This document shows positions 7,297 to 16,867 of a stretch of 39,357 nucleotides of DNA, piece after piece. The notes beneath the pieces were generated by a model that saw nothing but the letters and a program-made list of their open reading frames with translations, searched no databases and was not told where the DNA came from. The DNA comes from Saprospiraceae bacterium (GTDB lineage: Bacteria > Bacteroidota > Bacteroidia > Chitinophagales > Saprospiraceae). Numbering within the stretch: the first letter of the stretch is position 1; each line of letters begins with the position of its first letter. The stretch covers positions 1 to 39,357 of the forward strand of contig JALWKB010000181.1 in assembly GCA_026996805.1 (NCBI GenBank), in the 5' to 3' direction. Position numbers and translations under genes: made by a program.

Positions 7297-8433
7297 ATGA
7301 CCATGCAGGTAGAGGAATTGCGAATGATTGAGCAGGCGGCGGCAGATTTTGCGCGCACAGCCATTGCTCCGCACGTACGCGATTGGGACGAGCGACAGCA
7401 TTTTCCGAGGGAACTCTTCGAAGCGCTCGGCGAGATTGGCTTTATGGGGGTGCTCGTGCCCGAGGAGTACGGCGGGGCTGGCCTTGGCTATCAGGAGTAC
7501 GTCAGCATCATCGATGTGCTCTCGCGCACTGATCCTTCCATAGGGCTTTCCGTTGCGGCGCACAACTCCCTGTGCACCAACCACATTTTCGAATTTGGCA
7601 GCGAAGAGCAAAAGCGGCGCTACCTGCCGGGCCTTGCTTCGGGCAAGTGGCTCGGTGCTTGGGCACTCACCGAACCCGGCACGGGCAGTGATGCCATGCG
7701 CATGCGGTGTGTGGCCGTGCGCGAGGGCGATTACTACCGTATCGACGGGGTTAAAAATTTTATCACGCACGGCATTTCGGCCGATGTCTATGTAGTCGTA
7801 GCCCGCACCGGTGAGCTGCACGACAAGCACGGCATCAGCGCTTTTATCGTCGAGAAGGGCACGCCCGGGCTCATCCCGGGCAAGAAAGAAGACAAGCTCG
7901 GCATGCGTGCAAGCGAAACGGCGCAAGTGCTCTTCGAAGGCTGTAAAGTGCCGGCCGAAAACCGCATTGGCGAAGAGGGGATGGGGTTTATACAGGCCAT
8001 GAAGGTGCTCGACGGCGGGCGCATCTCCATTGCGGCCCTGGCCCTCGGCATCGCCAAGGGGGCCTATGAGGCCTCGGTGCAGTACGCTCAAGAACGCGAA
8101 CAATTTGGCCGCCCCATCATCGACTTTCAGGCAGTGTCCTTCAAGTTGGCGCGCATGGCCACCCTCATCGAAGCAGCCGAAGGCCTTATCCGCAAGGCGG
8201 CCCATCTCAAAAACAGCGGCCAACGCGTGACCCTCCACTCCGCCATGGCCAAATACTTCGCCTCCGAAATGGCCGTGCGCATCGCCGAAGACGCCGTCCA
8301 AATCCACGGGGGCTACGGCTATACCCGCGAATACCCCGTCGAAAAATTCTACCGCGACGCCAAGCTGTGCACCATCGGGGAAGGCACCTCCGAAATACAA
8401 AAACTCGTCATCTCCAGGCAAATCCAGCGATAA
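7297..8433 (+). CDS. Acyl-CoA dehydrogenase
   Basis: FAD-dependent alpha,beta-dehydrogenation of an acyl-CoA, as in beta-oxidation or branched-chain amino acid breakdown, passing electrons to ETF. The 378-aa length is normal. Visible landmarks are the N-terminal helical domain, [11 protein letters not shown], the FAD/substrate motif [10 protein letters not shown] near residue 130, KNFITHG, the C-terminal [38 protein letters not shown], and [16 protein letters not shown], where the Glu of GEGTSE is the probable catalytic base. It could start at the second Met (MQVEEL). The motif pattern suggests a short- or medium-chain substrate, but specificity cannot be settled. The 99 bp between this gene and prfC contain no clear terminator. 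Confidence 0.95.
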   Translation: MTMQVEELRMIEQAAADFARTAIAPHVRDWDERQHFPRELFEALGEIGFMGVLVPEEYGGAGLGYQEYVSIIDVLSRTDPSIGLSVAAHNSLCTNHIFEFGSEEQKRRYLPGLASGKWLGAWALTEPGTGSDAMRMRCVAVREGDYYRIDGVKNFITHGISADVYVVVARTGELHDKHGISAFIVEKGTPGLIPGKKEDKLGMRASETAQVLFEGCKVPAENRIGEEGMGFIQAMKVLDGGRISIAALALGIAKGAYEASVQYAQEREQFGRPIIDFQAVSFKLARMATLIEAAEGLIRKAAHLKNSGQRVTLHSAMAKYFASEMAVRIAEDAVQIHGGYGYTREYPVEKFYRDAKLCTIGEGTSEIQKLVISRQIQR

Positions 8434-8532
8434 GCTGCCACTGCGATGCTGCGCACGCGTGGATGAACATATCTCCGCCTCAGGCGTATACTCTTTCGTG
8501 TATGAAATCGTCCAACTACAGAAAGCACGACC

Positions 8533-10143
8533 ATGGCGACCAACAGTGAATGGATGCGACGCAGGACCTTTGGCATCGTCAGCCATCCCGATGCAGGTAA
8601 GACGACGCTGACCGAAAAGCTCCTCCTCTTTGGCGGTGCTATCCAGATAGCGGGAGCGGTGAAGTCCAACAAGATCAAGCGGCATGTCACCTCCGACTTC
8701 ATGGAGATCGAACGCCAGAGGGGCATCTCCGTCTCGACGTCGGTGATGGCCTTCGAATACCGCGATTTGAAGATCAACATCCTCGACACGCCGGGCCACA
8801 AGGACTTTGCCGAAGACACGTACCGCACGCTCTCTGCTGTCGACAGCGCCATCGTCGTCATTGATGTGGCCAAGGGCGTGGAAGAGCAGACCGAAAAGCT
8901 CGTCGAAGTGTGCCGCATGCGTTCCACGCCGATGATGGTATTTATCAACAAGCTCGATCGCGAGGGGAAGGATCCCTTCGACTTGCTCGATGAAATTGAG
9001 CAAAAGCTCCAGCTCAAGGTCGTCCCCCTGTCGTGGCCCATTGGCATGGGACAGCGTTTCCAAGGGGTATACGATTTGTACAAAGAGCGCCTCTTGCTCT
9101 TTGAGCCCCACGGTGGCAAAAACGCCGACAAGGTGGTCGAAATCCGCAGTCTCGAACGAGAAGCACTCCTCCCACACATCGGCGGAGAAGCGACCGACGA
9201 GCTCCTCGAAGAGCTTCAGATGGTGCGCGCAGTCTATGATCCCTTCGATCGGGATCGGTATCGCAAGGCGGAGCTCTTTCCCGTGTTTTTTGGCAGTGCA
9301 CTCAACAACTTCGGCGTGCGCGAACTACTCGAATGCTACGTCGACAACGCCCCGCCACCGCGTCCGCGACCGGCCGTCGAGCGCATCGTCTACCCCGACG
9401 AGGAAAAGTTTACGGGCTTTGTGTTTAAGATCCACGCCAACATCGATCCCAAACACCGCGATCGCATCGCCTTTGTGCGGGTTGTCTCCGGCACGTTTCG
9501 CCGCAACACCTATTACTACCACGTGCAGCGCGATCGCAAGCTCAAATTTGCCAACCCCACCATGTTTATGGCCGCCAAAAAGTCGGTCATCGATGAGGCC
9601 TATCCCGGCGACATCGTGGGTCTGTACGACACGGGCAATTTCAAAATCGGCGATAGCCTGACCGAAGGAGAGGTGCTCCATTTTACGGGCATACCGAGGT
9701 TTTCACCCGAAGTCTTCCGCTTCATCAATAACGACAATCCCATGAAGTTTAAACAGTTTGAAAAGGGCTTGCGTCAGCTCATGGAAGAGGGCCTCGCCCA
9801 ACTGTTTGAACTCAAAGACGGCGGCCGAAAGCTGATCGGTACCGTGGGCACCTTGCAGTTTGACGTCATCAAATATCGCCTCGAGCACGAATACGGAGCG
9901 CAATGCTCCTACGAGCCGTACAATGCCTATAAGGCACTGTGGATCGAAGCCGACGACGAAGAGGCGCTTCGAGAGTTTGTCGAACGGCGCTCGCGACACA
10001 TTGCGTACGACATGGAGGGCAAGCCGGTCTTTCTCGCCGAAAGCCCGTGGATGCTGAAAGTCGTACGGGAAAAGCACCCCAAGGTCCAACTCAGGACGGT
10101 CAACGAAGAGGTCACTTCGCTCTCTCAAGCCTACGGCGCTTAG
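8533..10143 (+). CDS. prfC: Peptide chain release factor 3
   Basis: RF3 is the translational GTPase that recycles RF1/RF2 from the ribosome after termination. The 536-aa protein carries the P-loop SHPDAGKTT (about 17-25), switch [40 protein letters not shown] (G3), FINKLD (G4), and RF3-specific C-terminal sequence such as [31 protein letters not shown]. It starts [20 protein letters not shown] at ATG 8533. It ends with TAG, showing that TAG is used as an ordinary stop in this genome, which bears on the in-frame TAG in the RHS-B gene. The last 32 nt overlap the convergent coaX. Confidence 0.97.
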   Translation: MATNSEWMRRRTFGIVSHPDAGKTTLTEKLLLFGGAIQIAGAVKSNKIKRHVTSDFMEIERQRGISVSTSVMAFEYRDLKINILDTPGHKDFAEDTYRTLSAVDSAIVVIDVAKGVEEQTEKLVEVCRMRSTPMMVFINKLDREGKDPFDLLDEIEQKLQLKVVPLSWPIGMGQRFQGVYDLYKERLLLFEPHGGKNADKVVEIRSLEREALLPHIGGEATDELLEELQMVRAVYDPFDRDRYRKAELFPVFFGSALNNFGVRELLECYVDNAPPPRPRPAVERIVYPDEEKFTGFVFKIHANIDPKHRDRIAFVRVVSGTFRRNTYYYHVQRDRKLKFANPTMFMAAKKSVIDEAYPGDIVGLYDTGNFKIGDSLTEGEVLHFTGIPRFSPEVFRFINNDNPMKFKQFEKGLRQLMEEGLAQLFELKDGGRKLIGTVGTLQFDVIKYRLEHEYGAQCSYEPYNAYKALWIEADDEEALREFVERRSRHIAYDMEGKPVFLAESPWMLKVVREKHPKVQLRTVNEEVTSLSQAYGA

Positions 10144-10918
10144 CACCACAAGTGTGATGGCGGATGTAGCGATAGGCGTGTATCAATCCGCCGATGACGG
10201 CGTATTGCTCGATGCGGTGGGGCAGATCAATGCGCCGCGAGAAAAAGTCGGCATAGCCGCCGGTGAGGAGCATTTGCGGTGCTGTACCAAGCTCGGCACG
10301 CGCCTGGTGGTAATGGAATTGCACACTTCCGATGATACCGCCGATGACACCGTTGATGATGGCCTCCCGAGTGTGGCGACCAAAGCGGTGGGTCGTCTCC
10401 TCCAACGTTACCATGGGCAGTAGGGCTGTGCGACTGGCAAGGATATCGAGTGCCATGATGGCACCCGGAGCAATGTTGACTCCGCGGATGGCTCCTGAAG
10501 CATCCAGGAGCGTAAAGGTCAATGCCGTGCCCATGCCGACGATGAGCCAATGGGTCTTTTCTAACTCATAGGCATAGAGCGCCGATGCCACTAAATCAGC
10601 ACCGATCTCTTCCGCGTTGAGCACATCGATGGGCAGACAGGAGTAGGTGCGGCTATCCAGTAGGACGACGTGTGCGTTTTGTCGATGTAATTGCGCCAGG
10701 ACCACCTCCAGCGCCTTGGGATGTACCGAGCTGATAATGACCTCGCCCTCCTTTGCGGCTCGGTCGTCCAACACGCTGCGTACCATCTTTTCCCAGGTGA
10801 CCTTGCCCGCCAGGATATCGGGGGTGGCAAAGTGCGCGATGTTGCGCTGCCCGACGGCGTCAAAGCCCGCCAGTACGCACGTACTGTTGCCTAAGTCGAC
10901 AGCTATGTGCACGGACAT
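10112..10918 (-). CDS. coaX: Type III pantothenate kinase
   Basis: CoaX phosphorylates pantothenate in the first committed step of CoA synthesis. From ATG 10918 the product is 268 aa, the usual CoaX length, beginning [14 protein letters not shown] with the phosphate-binding DxGNS/T motif. Further landmarks are [26 protein letters not shown] (the GxDR/GADL region contacting pantothenate), [17 protein letters not shown], and [13 protein letters not shown]. The ORF-track start (11161) adds 81 low-complexity residues crossing a divergent intergenic region and is rejected. Convergent overlap with prfC is 32 nt. A near-consensus -7 element (TATCTTTA on the minus strand, about 10935-10946) lies close upstream. 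Confidence 0.93.
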   Translation of the reverse strand: MSVHIAVDLGNSTCVLAGFDAVGQRNIAHFATPDILAGKVTWEKMVRSVLDDRAAKEGEVIISSVHPKALEVVLAQLHRQNAHVVLLDSRTYSCLPIDVLNAEEIGADLVASALYAYELEKTHWLIVGMGTALTFTLLDASGAIRGVNIAPGAIMALDILASRTALLPMVTLEETTHRFGRHTREAIINGVIGGIIGSVQFHYHQARAELGTAPQMLLTGGYADFFSRRIDLPHRIEQYAVIGGLIHAYRYIRHHTCGAKRRRLERAK

Positions 10919-11020
10919 TGCTTTTGTTTTGCTGCGATAAAGATACGGATAGCCGAATACAATACATCCATCGCAGGCATCTTTGCGGTAGCCGTTTGCA
11001 TAAAATTTGTAGAGATGTAC

Positions 11021-11051
11021 TTGTGTCGACAAAAACATTTTCGTATATTTG
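11021..11051 (+). promoter_or_regulatory. Bacteroidota promoter for the rel/spoT gene
   Basis: TTG at 11021-11023, a 20-bp spacer and TATATTTG at 11044-11051 match the Bacteroidota TTG-N19-21-TAnnTTTG pattern. This is the best promoter in the window. The predicted start of transcription is about 75 nt before the ATG at 11134. Confidence 0.6.
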
Positions 11052-11133
11052 TCATTTGAGTTAATGGGTATAAAATCGTGCTTTTCGTGATGAAATGGTG
11101 CAGGGAAGGAGCTCGCATTAAATCTGCGCAGGT

Positions 11134-13365
11134 ATGACCTTGCCGGTGGAGACGACGTCACGCGTGTATTCAGAGGAGGATCACCGCCTGATCGAATCGG
11201 TATGGCGGCGGCTCAAGCGCGCCATACGCTATCACGAGCTCAACGAGGAGGATCGTCAGATGATCAAGCGGGCGTACAAGCTCGCTTATCACGCCCACGC
11301 CCATCAGCGGCGCAAAAGCGGGGAGCCCTACATCACCCATCCCCTCGAAGTGGCCATCATCTGCAAGCGCGAGATCGGCTTAGGGCCCACCGCCATCACG
11401 GCAGCTATCCTCCACGACATCGTCGAAGATACCGAAGTGACTTCGGAGGAAGTGCATCAGCTCTTTGGCCCGCGCGTGGGTAAAATCGTCGACGGATTGA
11501 CCAAACTCGACGGTCTGTACAACGTCGAAAGCCCACAAGCCGAAAACTACAAGAAGGTGCTCAGCACCCTGCTCGACGACGTGCGCGTCGTGCTCATCAA
11601 AATAGCCGACCGCCTGCACAATCTCCGCACCATCGACGTCATGCCCCAACATAAAAAACTCAAAATTGCCGCCGAGACCAATTTTATTTACGCCCCGTTG
11701 GCACATCGCCTCGGCCTGTACAACATCCGCACCGAATTGCAAGACATCTGCCTCAAAATCACCGAACCCGACAACTACGAACTCATCAAGCGCAAGCTGC
11801 GCGAGACAAAAGCCGAACGCGAAAACTACATTCGGCGCTTCATACGCCCGATTAAGAAGCGGCTCAAAGAGACGGGATTGAAGTTTGAAATCTTCGGCCG
11901 CGCCAAATCCATCTCCTCCATACTCAACAAGATCAAGACCAAGAAGGTCAGCTTTGAGGAGATATACGATTTATTTGCCATTCGCATCATCGTAGACGTG
12001 CCCCGGGAGCGCGAAAAGTCTGCTTGCTGGGAGGTGTATTCCATCGTCACCGATGTGTATCGCCCCATTCCCGAGCGGTTGAAAGACTGGATCACCACGC
12101 CCAAGTCGAACGGCTACGAATCACTCCACACCACGGTCATCGGCCCCGAGGGCAAATACGTCGAAGTGCAGATACGCACCACGCGCATGAACGAAATTGC
12201 AGAGAAGGGCTTTGCCGCGCACTGGAAGTACAAGGGCGTCAGCGGCGACAGCGTGTTCGACAAGTGGTTTGACTCCATCCGAGAGCTGCTGGAAAACACC
12301 AATTCCAATGCCTTGGAGTTTATCACCGACTTCAAGACGAGTTTGTTTCGCGAGGAGGTGTACGTCTACACGCCGCGCGGCGACATGATCGTGCTGCCCA
12401 AGGGCGCTACGGCACTCGACTTTGCCTTTGCCATCCACTCCGAAGTGGGCTACCACGCCCATTCCATCAAGGTCAACAACCGCATCGTGCCCATGGGCTA
12501 TCGCCTCAAGAGCGGTGATCAGGTGGAAGTCATCACCTCCCGCAACCAAAAGCCGAGCGAATCATGGCTCAACATGGTCATCACGGGCAAGGCGCGCTCC
12601 AAGATACGCGCCGCCATGAAGGAGGAGCGCAAAAAGCTCGGCGAAAGTGGCAAGGAAAAACTCCTCCGAAAGTTTCGAAAGCTCAAGCTTGACTTTGAGC
12701 AAAACGTCGACATTCTGGTCAAGCATCTCAAGCTGAGCTCACGTGCCGATTTGTTTTACCTGCTTGCGCAGGAAAAGATCGACCTCAACGACGTGCTCAA
12801 GGACTTCGAAATCGAGCACGGCAGCCTCAAGTACAAGGAGCCGACCACACCGTCGTCAGAAAGGCGAGAATCCGATCGCGTTACGCTCAGCTCCAATGGC
12901 GAGGCCCTCATGCCGCAGACGCTGTACATCGACGGCGAGCCCGCTTCGAAGTACAAGTACACCTTGGCCAGCTGCTGTAACCCCGTGCCGGGCGACAATG
13001 TCTTCGCCTACGTGACGAAAAACAAGGAGTTTAAGATCCACCGCTATACCTGTCCCAATGCCACTAACATGCTGGCCAAGTTTGGCTATCGCGCCTTGAA
13101 GGCCGAGTGGCACGTCGTCCTCGATCGCGAGTTTGTCGTCGACCTCCAGCTCAACGGTATCGACGACGGCCCCGGCGTCATCCAGCGCATCACCAATACG
13201 ATATCCAACGAGCTGGGACTCAACATACGCTCGCTCAACATCGAAGGGCGCGAGGGCTATTTTACCGGCAAGCTCAGCGTAGTGGTCAAAAACAGGGACC
13301 AACTCGAAGTCGTCATGCGCAAGCTCTCCCAAGTCAAGGGCGTGACCAATGTGACGCGCATCTAA
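11134..13365 (+). CDS. Bifunctional (p)ppGpp synthetase/hydrolase (Rel/SpoT)
   Basis: This enzyme makes and degrades the stringent-response alarmone (p)ppGpp. Domains in order in the 743-aa protein: an HD hydrolase domain (HAHQRRKSGEPYITHPLEVA, then AAILHDIVEDT with His95-Asp96 intact, and RLHNLRT) at about 45-200; a synthetase domain (GRAKSISSILNKIKTK, YDLFAIRIIVD, GYESLHTTVIGPEGKYVEVQIRT) at about 240-365; a TGS domain (VYTPRGDMIVLPKGATALDFA) near 410; a conserved-Cys region SCCNPVPGD near 610; and a C-terminal ACT domain. Both catalytic halves look intact, so bifunctional Rel/SpoT fits better than synthetase-only RelA. A good promoter lies upstream and the fur-family gene follows after 10 nt. 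Confidence 0.95.
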   Translation: MTLPVETTSRVYSEEDHRLIESVWRRLKRAIRYHELNEEDRQMIKRAYKLAYHAHAHQRRKSGEPYITHPLEVAIICKREIGLGPTAITAAILHDIVEDTEVTSEEVHQLFGPRVGKIVDGLTKLDGLYNVESPQAENYKKVLSTLLDDVRVVLIKIADRLHNLRTIDVMPQHKKLKIAAETNFIYAPLAHRLGLYNIRTELQDICLKITEPDNYELIKRKLRETKAERENYIRRFIRPIKKRLKETGLKFEIFGRAKSISSILNKIKTKKVSFEEIYDLFAIRIIVDVPREREKSACWEVYSIVTDVYRPIPERLKDWITTPKSNGYESLHTTVIGPEGKYVEVQIRTTRMNEIAEKGFAAHWKYKGVSGDSVFDKWFDSIRELLENTNSNALEFITDFKTSLFREEVYVYTPRGDMIVLPKGATALDFAFAIHSEVGYHAHSIKVNNRIVPMGYRLKSGDQVEVITSRNQKPSESWLNMVITGKARSKIRAAMKEERKKLGESGKEKLLRKFRKLKLDFEQNVDILVKHLKLSSRADLFYLLAQEKIDLNDVLKDFEIEHGSLKYKEPTTPSSERRESDRVTLSSNGEALMPQTLYIDGEPASKYKYTLASCCNPVPGDNVFAYVTKNKEFKIHRYTCPNATNMLAKFGYRALKAEWHVVLDREFVVDLQLNGIDDGPGVIQRITNTISNELGLNIRSLNIEGREGYFTGKLSVVVKNRDQLEVVMRKLSQVKGVTNVTRI

Positions 13366-13375
13366 ACCCTCGTAC

Positions 13376-13858
13376 ATGCCCGTCGATCCCACGCTGCAGC
13401 AGGCCCTCGATCGCTTCGAAGCCTATCTCAAGGCCCAAAAGCTCAAGAAGACACCCGAGCGCATGGCGGTGCTCGAGGCCATCTATGCCCACCACGGCCA
13501 CATCGAAGCGGCCAAACTCCACGAGGTGCTTCAGGAGCGGCACCCCGGTATCAGCCTTGCCACCGTCTACAACACCTTAGAGCTCCTCAGCCGCTCGGGG
13601 CTGGTACTCGCGCATCGATTTGATACGGGCAAGACCGTCTACGAAAAGGCCCTCGGCCGCTACCAACACGACCACATGCTCTGCCAAGACTGCGGGCGCA
13701 TCGTCGAATTTTGTGATCCAGCCCTGCAGGAGGTGTTTCACCATATCGAAGAGGCCTACGACTTTGAAGTGCATCACCACGCCCTGCTCGTCTACGTGCG
13801 CTGTCGCAAGCTCCACTGTCCCCATCGCTCTACGGACCAATCCAAACAGGCGTCGTAA
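13376..13858 (+). CDS. Fur-family metal-responsive transcriptional repressor
   Basis: A 160-aa Fur/Zur/PerR-family regulator. The N-terminal winged helix has KLKKTPERMAVLEAIYAHHGHIEAAKL and the recognition helix ISLATVYNTLELLSRSGLV. The C-terminal dimerisation/metal half has HDHMLCQDCGRIVEF (CxxC) and FEVHHHALLVYVRCRKLHC. The CxxC structural-zinc pair is present and the second pair appears as CRKLHC. Whether it senses Fe, Zn or peroxide cannot be decided by eye. It begins 10 nt after the rel/spoT stop, suggesting one transcript. A promoter-like TAACTTTG overlaps its stop codon and faces argS. Confidence 0.92.
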   Translation: MPVDPTLQQALDRFEAYLKAQKLKKTPERMAVLEAIYAHHGHIEAAKLHEVLQERHPGISLATVYNTLELLSRSGLVLAHRFDTGKTVYEKALGRYQHDHMLCQDCGRIVEFCDPALQEVFHHIEEAYDFEVHHHALLVYVRCRKLHCPHRSTDQSKQAS

Positions 13859-13863
13859 CTTTG
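13856..13863 (+). promoter_or_regulatory. -7 element for argS
   Basis: TAACTTTG matches TAnnTTTG exactly and overlaps the fur-family stop codon (TAA). It is 28 bp upstream of the argS ATG at 13892. A -33 TTG is not evident. Confidence 0.4.
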
Positions 13864-13891
13864 CCCCTCCATCGAAAAACCGCGCTCGACC

Positions 13892-15751
13892 ATGAAAGAA
13901 TCCGCGCCTGCCTGGCTGTATGAAATGGTGCACCGTGCCGTCGAACAGCGATTTCATACAGATCCGAAAAAGCTAAAACTCCGCATCGCCATCAATCACG
14001 AGGAGGGCAAGGGCGACTTTACCGTCTACGTGTTTCCCCTGGCGGGCATCCTGCGACAGCCGCCAGAGGAGATTGCCCGAGCCTTAGGGGACTACCTCAG
14101 TAGCCACTCCGAAGAGATCGAAAAGTACGAGGCCGTCAAGGGCTTTCTCAACCTATACCTTCACCCAGCGGCGTGGCGCGCACAATTTTATACCATCGCT
14201 CAAACTCCGCAATACGGACATCGGCCCGAAAGCGGCAAGCTCGCCTTGGTAGAGTACGCCAGTCCCAACACCAACAAGCCCCTCCATTTGGGACACATTC
14301 GCAATATCGTCTTGGGGGTGGCCATCAGCCGCATCTTGCAATCGCAAGGGTGGCGCGTGCGCACTACTCAGGTCGTCAACGATCGCGGTATCGCCATCTG
14401 CAAGAGCATGCTCGCTTGGCAGCGGTGGGGACAGGGCAAGGGCCCCAACGATTATCGGCCTCCCATCAAGGGCGATAAATTGGTCGGCGATTTCTATGTG
14501 CTGTTTTCGCAAAAGTTTGACGAAGAGTACGAGCAATGGCAGCAGAGCGAGGAAGCGCAGCGCATCTATCGGAAATACGGCGACGGCAAGGACCCAAAGG
14601 CTTTTTTTCGAAGCTATAAAAACACTTATTTCCAACAGCACAGTCCCCTGGCGCGTCAGGCGATGGATATGCTCCGCGCTTGGGAGGCCGGTGATCTGAG
14701 CGTGCGCGCCCTTTGGCAGAAGCTCAACGCATGGGTCCTCGAAGGGATCGAGCAGACCTTTCGGCGCCTCGATGCGCGCTTCGACAAGGTGTACTACGAA
14801 TCGGAAGTGTACCAGCTCGGCAAGGCCTACGTCTTACAGGGGTTGAAGGAAGGCCTCTTCGAGCGACAAGACGACGGTGCCGTAGTGGTCGACCTCAGTG
14901 CAGAGGGCTTAGACCGGCGCGTCTTGCTGCGCAAAGACGGCACCTCGCTGTACGTGACGCAAGACATCGGCATCGCGTATTTGCGCCAGGAGGAATTTCA
15001 GCCCGATGCGATGCTCTACGTCGTGGCCGATGAGCAGGAGTACCACTTTCAGGCGCTCTTTGCCATACTGAAATTGCTGGGCTTTCCGTCGGCAGAGGGC
15101 CTGTATCACCTCTCGTACGGCATGGTCGAATTGCCCCACGGACGGATGAAATCGCGCGAAGGCACTGTCGTCGATGCCGACGACCTAATGGACGAGGTCG
15201 TGCGCCTGGCGCGTCAAGAGTCGGAAGGACGCGGCGAGCTCGAGGGACTTCCCGAGGAGGAAAAAGAGCGCATCTATGAAGTGATTGGCATGGCGGCGCT
15301 CAAGTACGCCATCCTGCGCGTAGGAGCCAAGAAGAAGATGATCTTCAACCCCGAAGAGTCCATCGACTTGCAAGGACAAACGGGTCCCTATATCCAAAAC
15401 GCCTATGTGCGTATCTGTGGCGTGGCGAGGAAGCTGGGCGTAACACTCGAAGAAGAGGTAGGATACAGCGATACATATGCACCCGAGGGAGTGGAGATTG
15501 CCCTGATCAAGCAGCTGAGCGAATATCCCAGAGCGCTCCAACAGAGTGCTGAGGAGTACAATCCCGCGGTGCTGGCCAGTTACCTATACCAGCTCGCACG
15601 CAGCTTTCATCGGTTTTATCACGAACAGCCCATCGTCCAGGCCGAGACGGAAGCTGCGCGCCGCTTTCGGTGGCAGCTCTGCCGCACGACGGCCCGGATC
15701 ATCAAAGACGGCATGTACTTGCTCGGCATGGAAGTGCCCGAGCGCATGTAG
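13892..15751 (+). CDS. argS: Arginyl-tRNA synthetase
   Basis: A class I aminoacyl-tRNA synthetase that charges tRNA-Arg. The 619-aa protein has the N-terminal ArgS additional domain (to about residue 110), then SPNTNKPLHLGHIRNIVLG carrying the HIGH-type motif, TQVVNDRGIAICKSMLAW, LYVTQDIGIAYLR, HGRMKSREGTVVDADDL in the KMSKS position, and a C-terminal DALR anticodon-binding domain ending YLYQLARSFHRFYHEQP...RIIKDGMYLLGMEVPERM. The length and domain order are normal. The stop is TAG. Confidence 0.97.
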   Translation: MKESAPAWLYEMVHRAVEQRFHTDPKKLKLRIAINHEEGKGDFTVYVFPLAGILRQPPEEIARALGDYLSSHSEEIEKYEAVKGFLNLYLHPAAWRAQFYTIAQTPQYGHRPESGKLALVEYASPNTNKPLHLGHIRNIVLGVAISRILQSQGWRVRTTQVVNDRGIAICKSMLAWQRWGQGKGPNDYRPPIKGDKLVGDFYVLFSQKFDEEYEQWQQSEEAQRIYRKYGDGKDPKAFFRSYKNTYFQQHSPLARQAMDMLRAWEAGDLSVRALWQKLNAWVLEGIEQTFRRLDARFDKVYYESEVYQLGKAYVLQGLKEGLFERQDDGAVVVDLSAEGLDRRVLLRKDGTSLYVTQDIGIAYLRQEEFQPDAMLYVVADEQEYHFQALFAILKLLGFPSAEGLYHLSYGMVELPHGRMKSREGTVVDADDLMDEVVRLARQESEGRGELEGLPEEEKERIYEVIGMAALKYAILRVGAKKKMIFNPEESIDLQGQTGPYIQNAYVRICGVARKLGVTLEEEVGYSDTYAPEGVEIALIKQLSEYPRALQQSAEEYNPAVLASYLYQLARSFHRFYHEQPIVQAETEAARRFRWQLCRTTARIIKDGMYLLGMEVPERM

Positions 15752-15837
15752 GAGAAATTATCTGTCGGGTTAAAAATAAAATCCGTATACTTGCCGTTGG
15801 TTGGTAAAGTAATCTTTGTCACAAAAACTTGCTACCT

Positions 15838-16407
15838 ATGAAAAAATGGATTCTCCTCACGGCTGGTTTGATCTTCAGCGCTTCGATGGCCATGGCGCAG
15901 GTTGACGCGCAAAAGCAGACGAAAGAGGACAAAGACGTCCCGGCGGTCAACGCAGTAGATGAATTGACGCCGCAGCAAAAGGCTGCCGCCGAAGATCCCG
16001 ACATCGTGGTCAAGCGTTGTGCCGAAACGGGCAATTACAGCTACTACCGCCAAAATGGCGACGGTACGCTCACCCCACTCAACTACGACGTCGAGCGTAA
16101 GAAGTTCGTACCCGTCCTCGACAAAGAGGGCAAAGAAGTGCGCATCACGATCGATGCCAAGGGCACGGCAAAGAAGGCCTGCAAGGGCGGAGGCAAAAAG
16201 GCCTGTTGTGCTAAAAAGAAGAAGAGCTGCAGCTCCGCCGCTGCTAAGAAATCGTGCAAGCCCGGCTGCAAAAAGTCGAAGAGCTCCTGCAAGAAGGGCG
16301 ACAAGAGCGGGAGCACGGGCGCAAGCGCTACCTCCGACAGCAAGACATACAAGGGCTGCTCCCACTCCAAAAAGAGCAGCAGCGAGTCTACGACTCCGAA
16401 GAGTTAG
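15838..16407 (+). CDS. Exported Lys/Cys-rich protein of unknown function
   Basis: I do not recognise a family. The start is taken as ATG 15838 (MKKWILLTAGLIFSASMAMAQ, a good signal peptide cleaved after AMAQ); the track's 15829 is a TTG without support. After an acidic middle (KEDKDVPAVNAVDELTPQQ) and a short beta-like stretch (NYSYYRQNGDGTLTPLNYD), the last 80 residues are dominated by Lys, Ser and Cys: KKACKGGGKKACCAKKKK, KKSCKPGCKKSKSSC, YKGCSHSKKSSS. Cys pairs spaced this way in an exported protein could bind metal or form disulfides, but this is inference. It is a single gene between argS and a strong terminator, with a near-consensus -7 site (TATACTTG, about 15786) upstream. Confidence 0.75.
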   Translation: MKKWILLTAGLIFSASMAMAQVDAQKQTKEDKDVPAVNAVDELTPQQKAAAEDPDIVVKRCAETGNYSYYRQNGDGTLTPLNYDVERKKFVPVLDKEGKEVRITIDAKGTAKKACKGGGKKACCAKKKKSCSSAAAKKSCKPGCKKSKSSCKKGDKSGSTGASATSDSKTYKGCSHSKKSSSESTTPKS

Positions 16408-16479
16408 TGGGAGCTAATACACTGTTGCGATAAAGTTTTTTATCTTTTTTATTTTTCTCTAAATTTTTAGGTTCAACGT

Positions 16480-16517
16480 AGCTCCTCGGTACATGCAGGT
16501 GCCGAGGAGCTTTTTTT
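16480..16517 (+). terminator. Strong Rho-independent terminator
   Basis: The arms AGCTCCTCGG and CCGAGGAGCT (10 perfect pairs, extended by near-complementary GGTAC/GTGCC) are followed by TTTTTTT. It lies 73 nt after the Lys/Cys-rich protein gene and separates the housekeeping block from the accessory locus. Confidence 0.9.
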
Positions 16518-16867
16518 ATTGGGTTGGAGATACATGAGGTGATACATCGTATACTTCACTTATAAGACACTTCCTGCGCGCTTTACGTGTGGGGCACCTA
16601 TGCAAAAATTTTTCGGTTGGAGAGCACTCTTCTCGATTGAATAAAATAGTGCGAATTGTCCAAAAAATGCGAAAAAACACTTCGCATATAGGGCAATATG
16701 GCTAAGGATGGTATTAGGTATTTTGGGGATTTTGTGAATTTTTATTACTTGGCCAATCCCATGTATTTTTTTGGCGACACCCCTTGATTAAAAAAAAATC
16801 TTATTAACTTTATAGGGCAAAATGAGGTTGGTGTGTAAGTGATGTGTCACTACATTTTTGATCAATC
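16518..16867 (+). promoter_or_regulatory. AT-rich leader of the RHS locus with a probable promoter
   Basis: These 350 bp hold no ORF worth calling and are clearly AT-rich. A promoter-like pair, TTG at 16784-16786, an 18-bp spacer and TAACTTTA at 16805-16812, lies about 55 bp before ATG 16868 and departs from TAnnTTTG only at the last base. No tRNA or strong hairpin is seen beyond the terminator at the left edge. It probably drives the long plus-strand locus that follows. Confidence 0.45.

Noticed and set aside
7273-9177. 634-aa minus-strand ORF
   Set aside because: It runs antisense across the acyl-CoA dehydrogenase and prfC, both clear genes; the translation has no motif and reflects the GC-rich codon pattern of the opposite strand.
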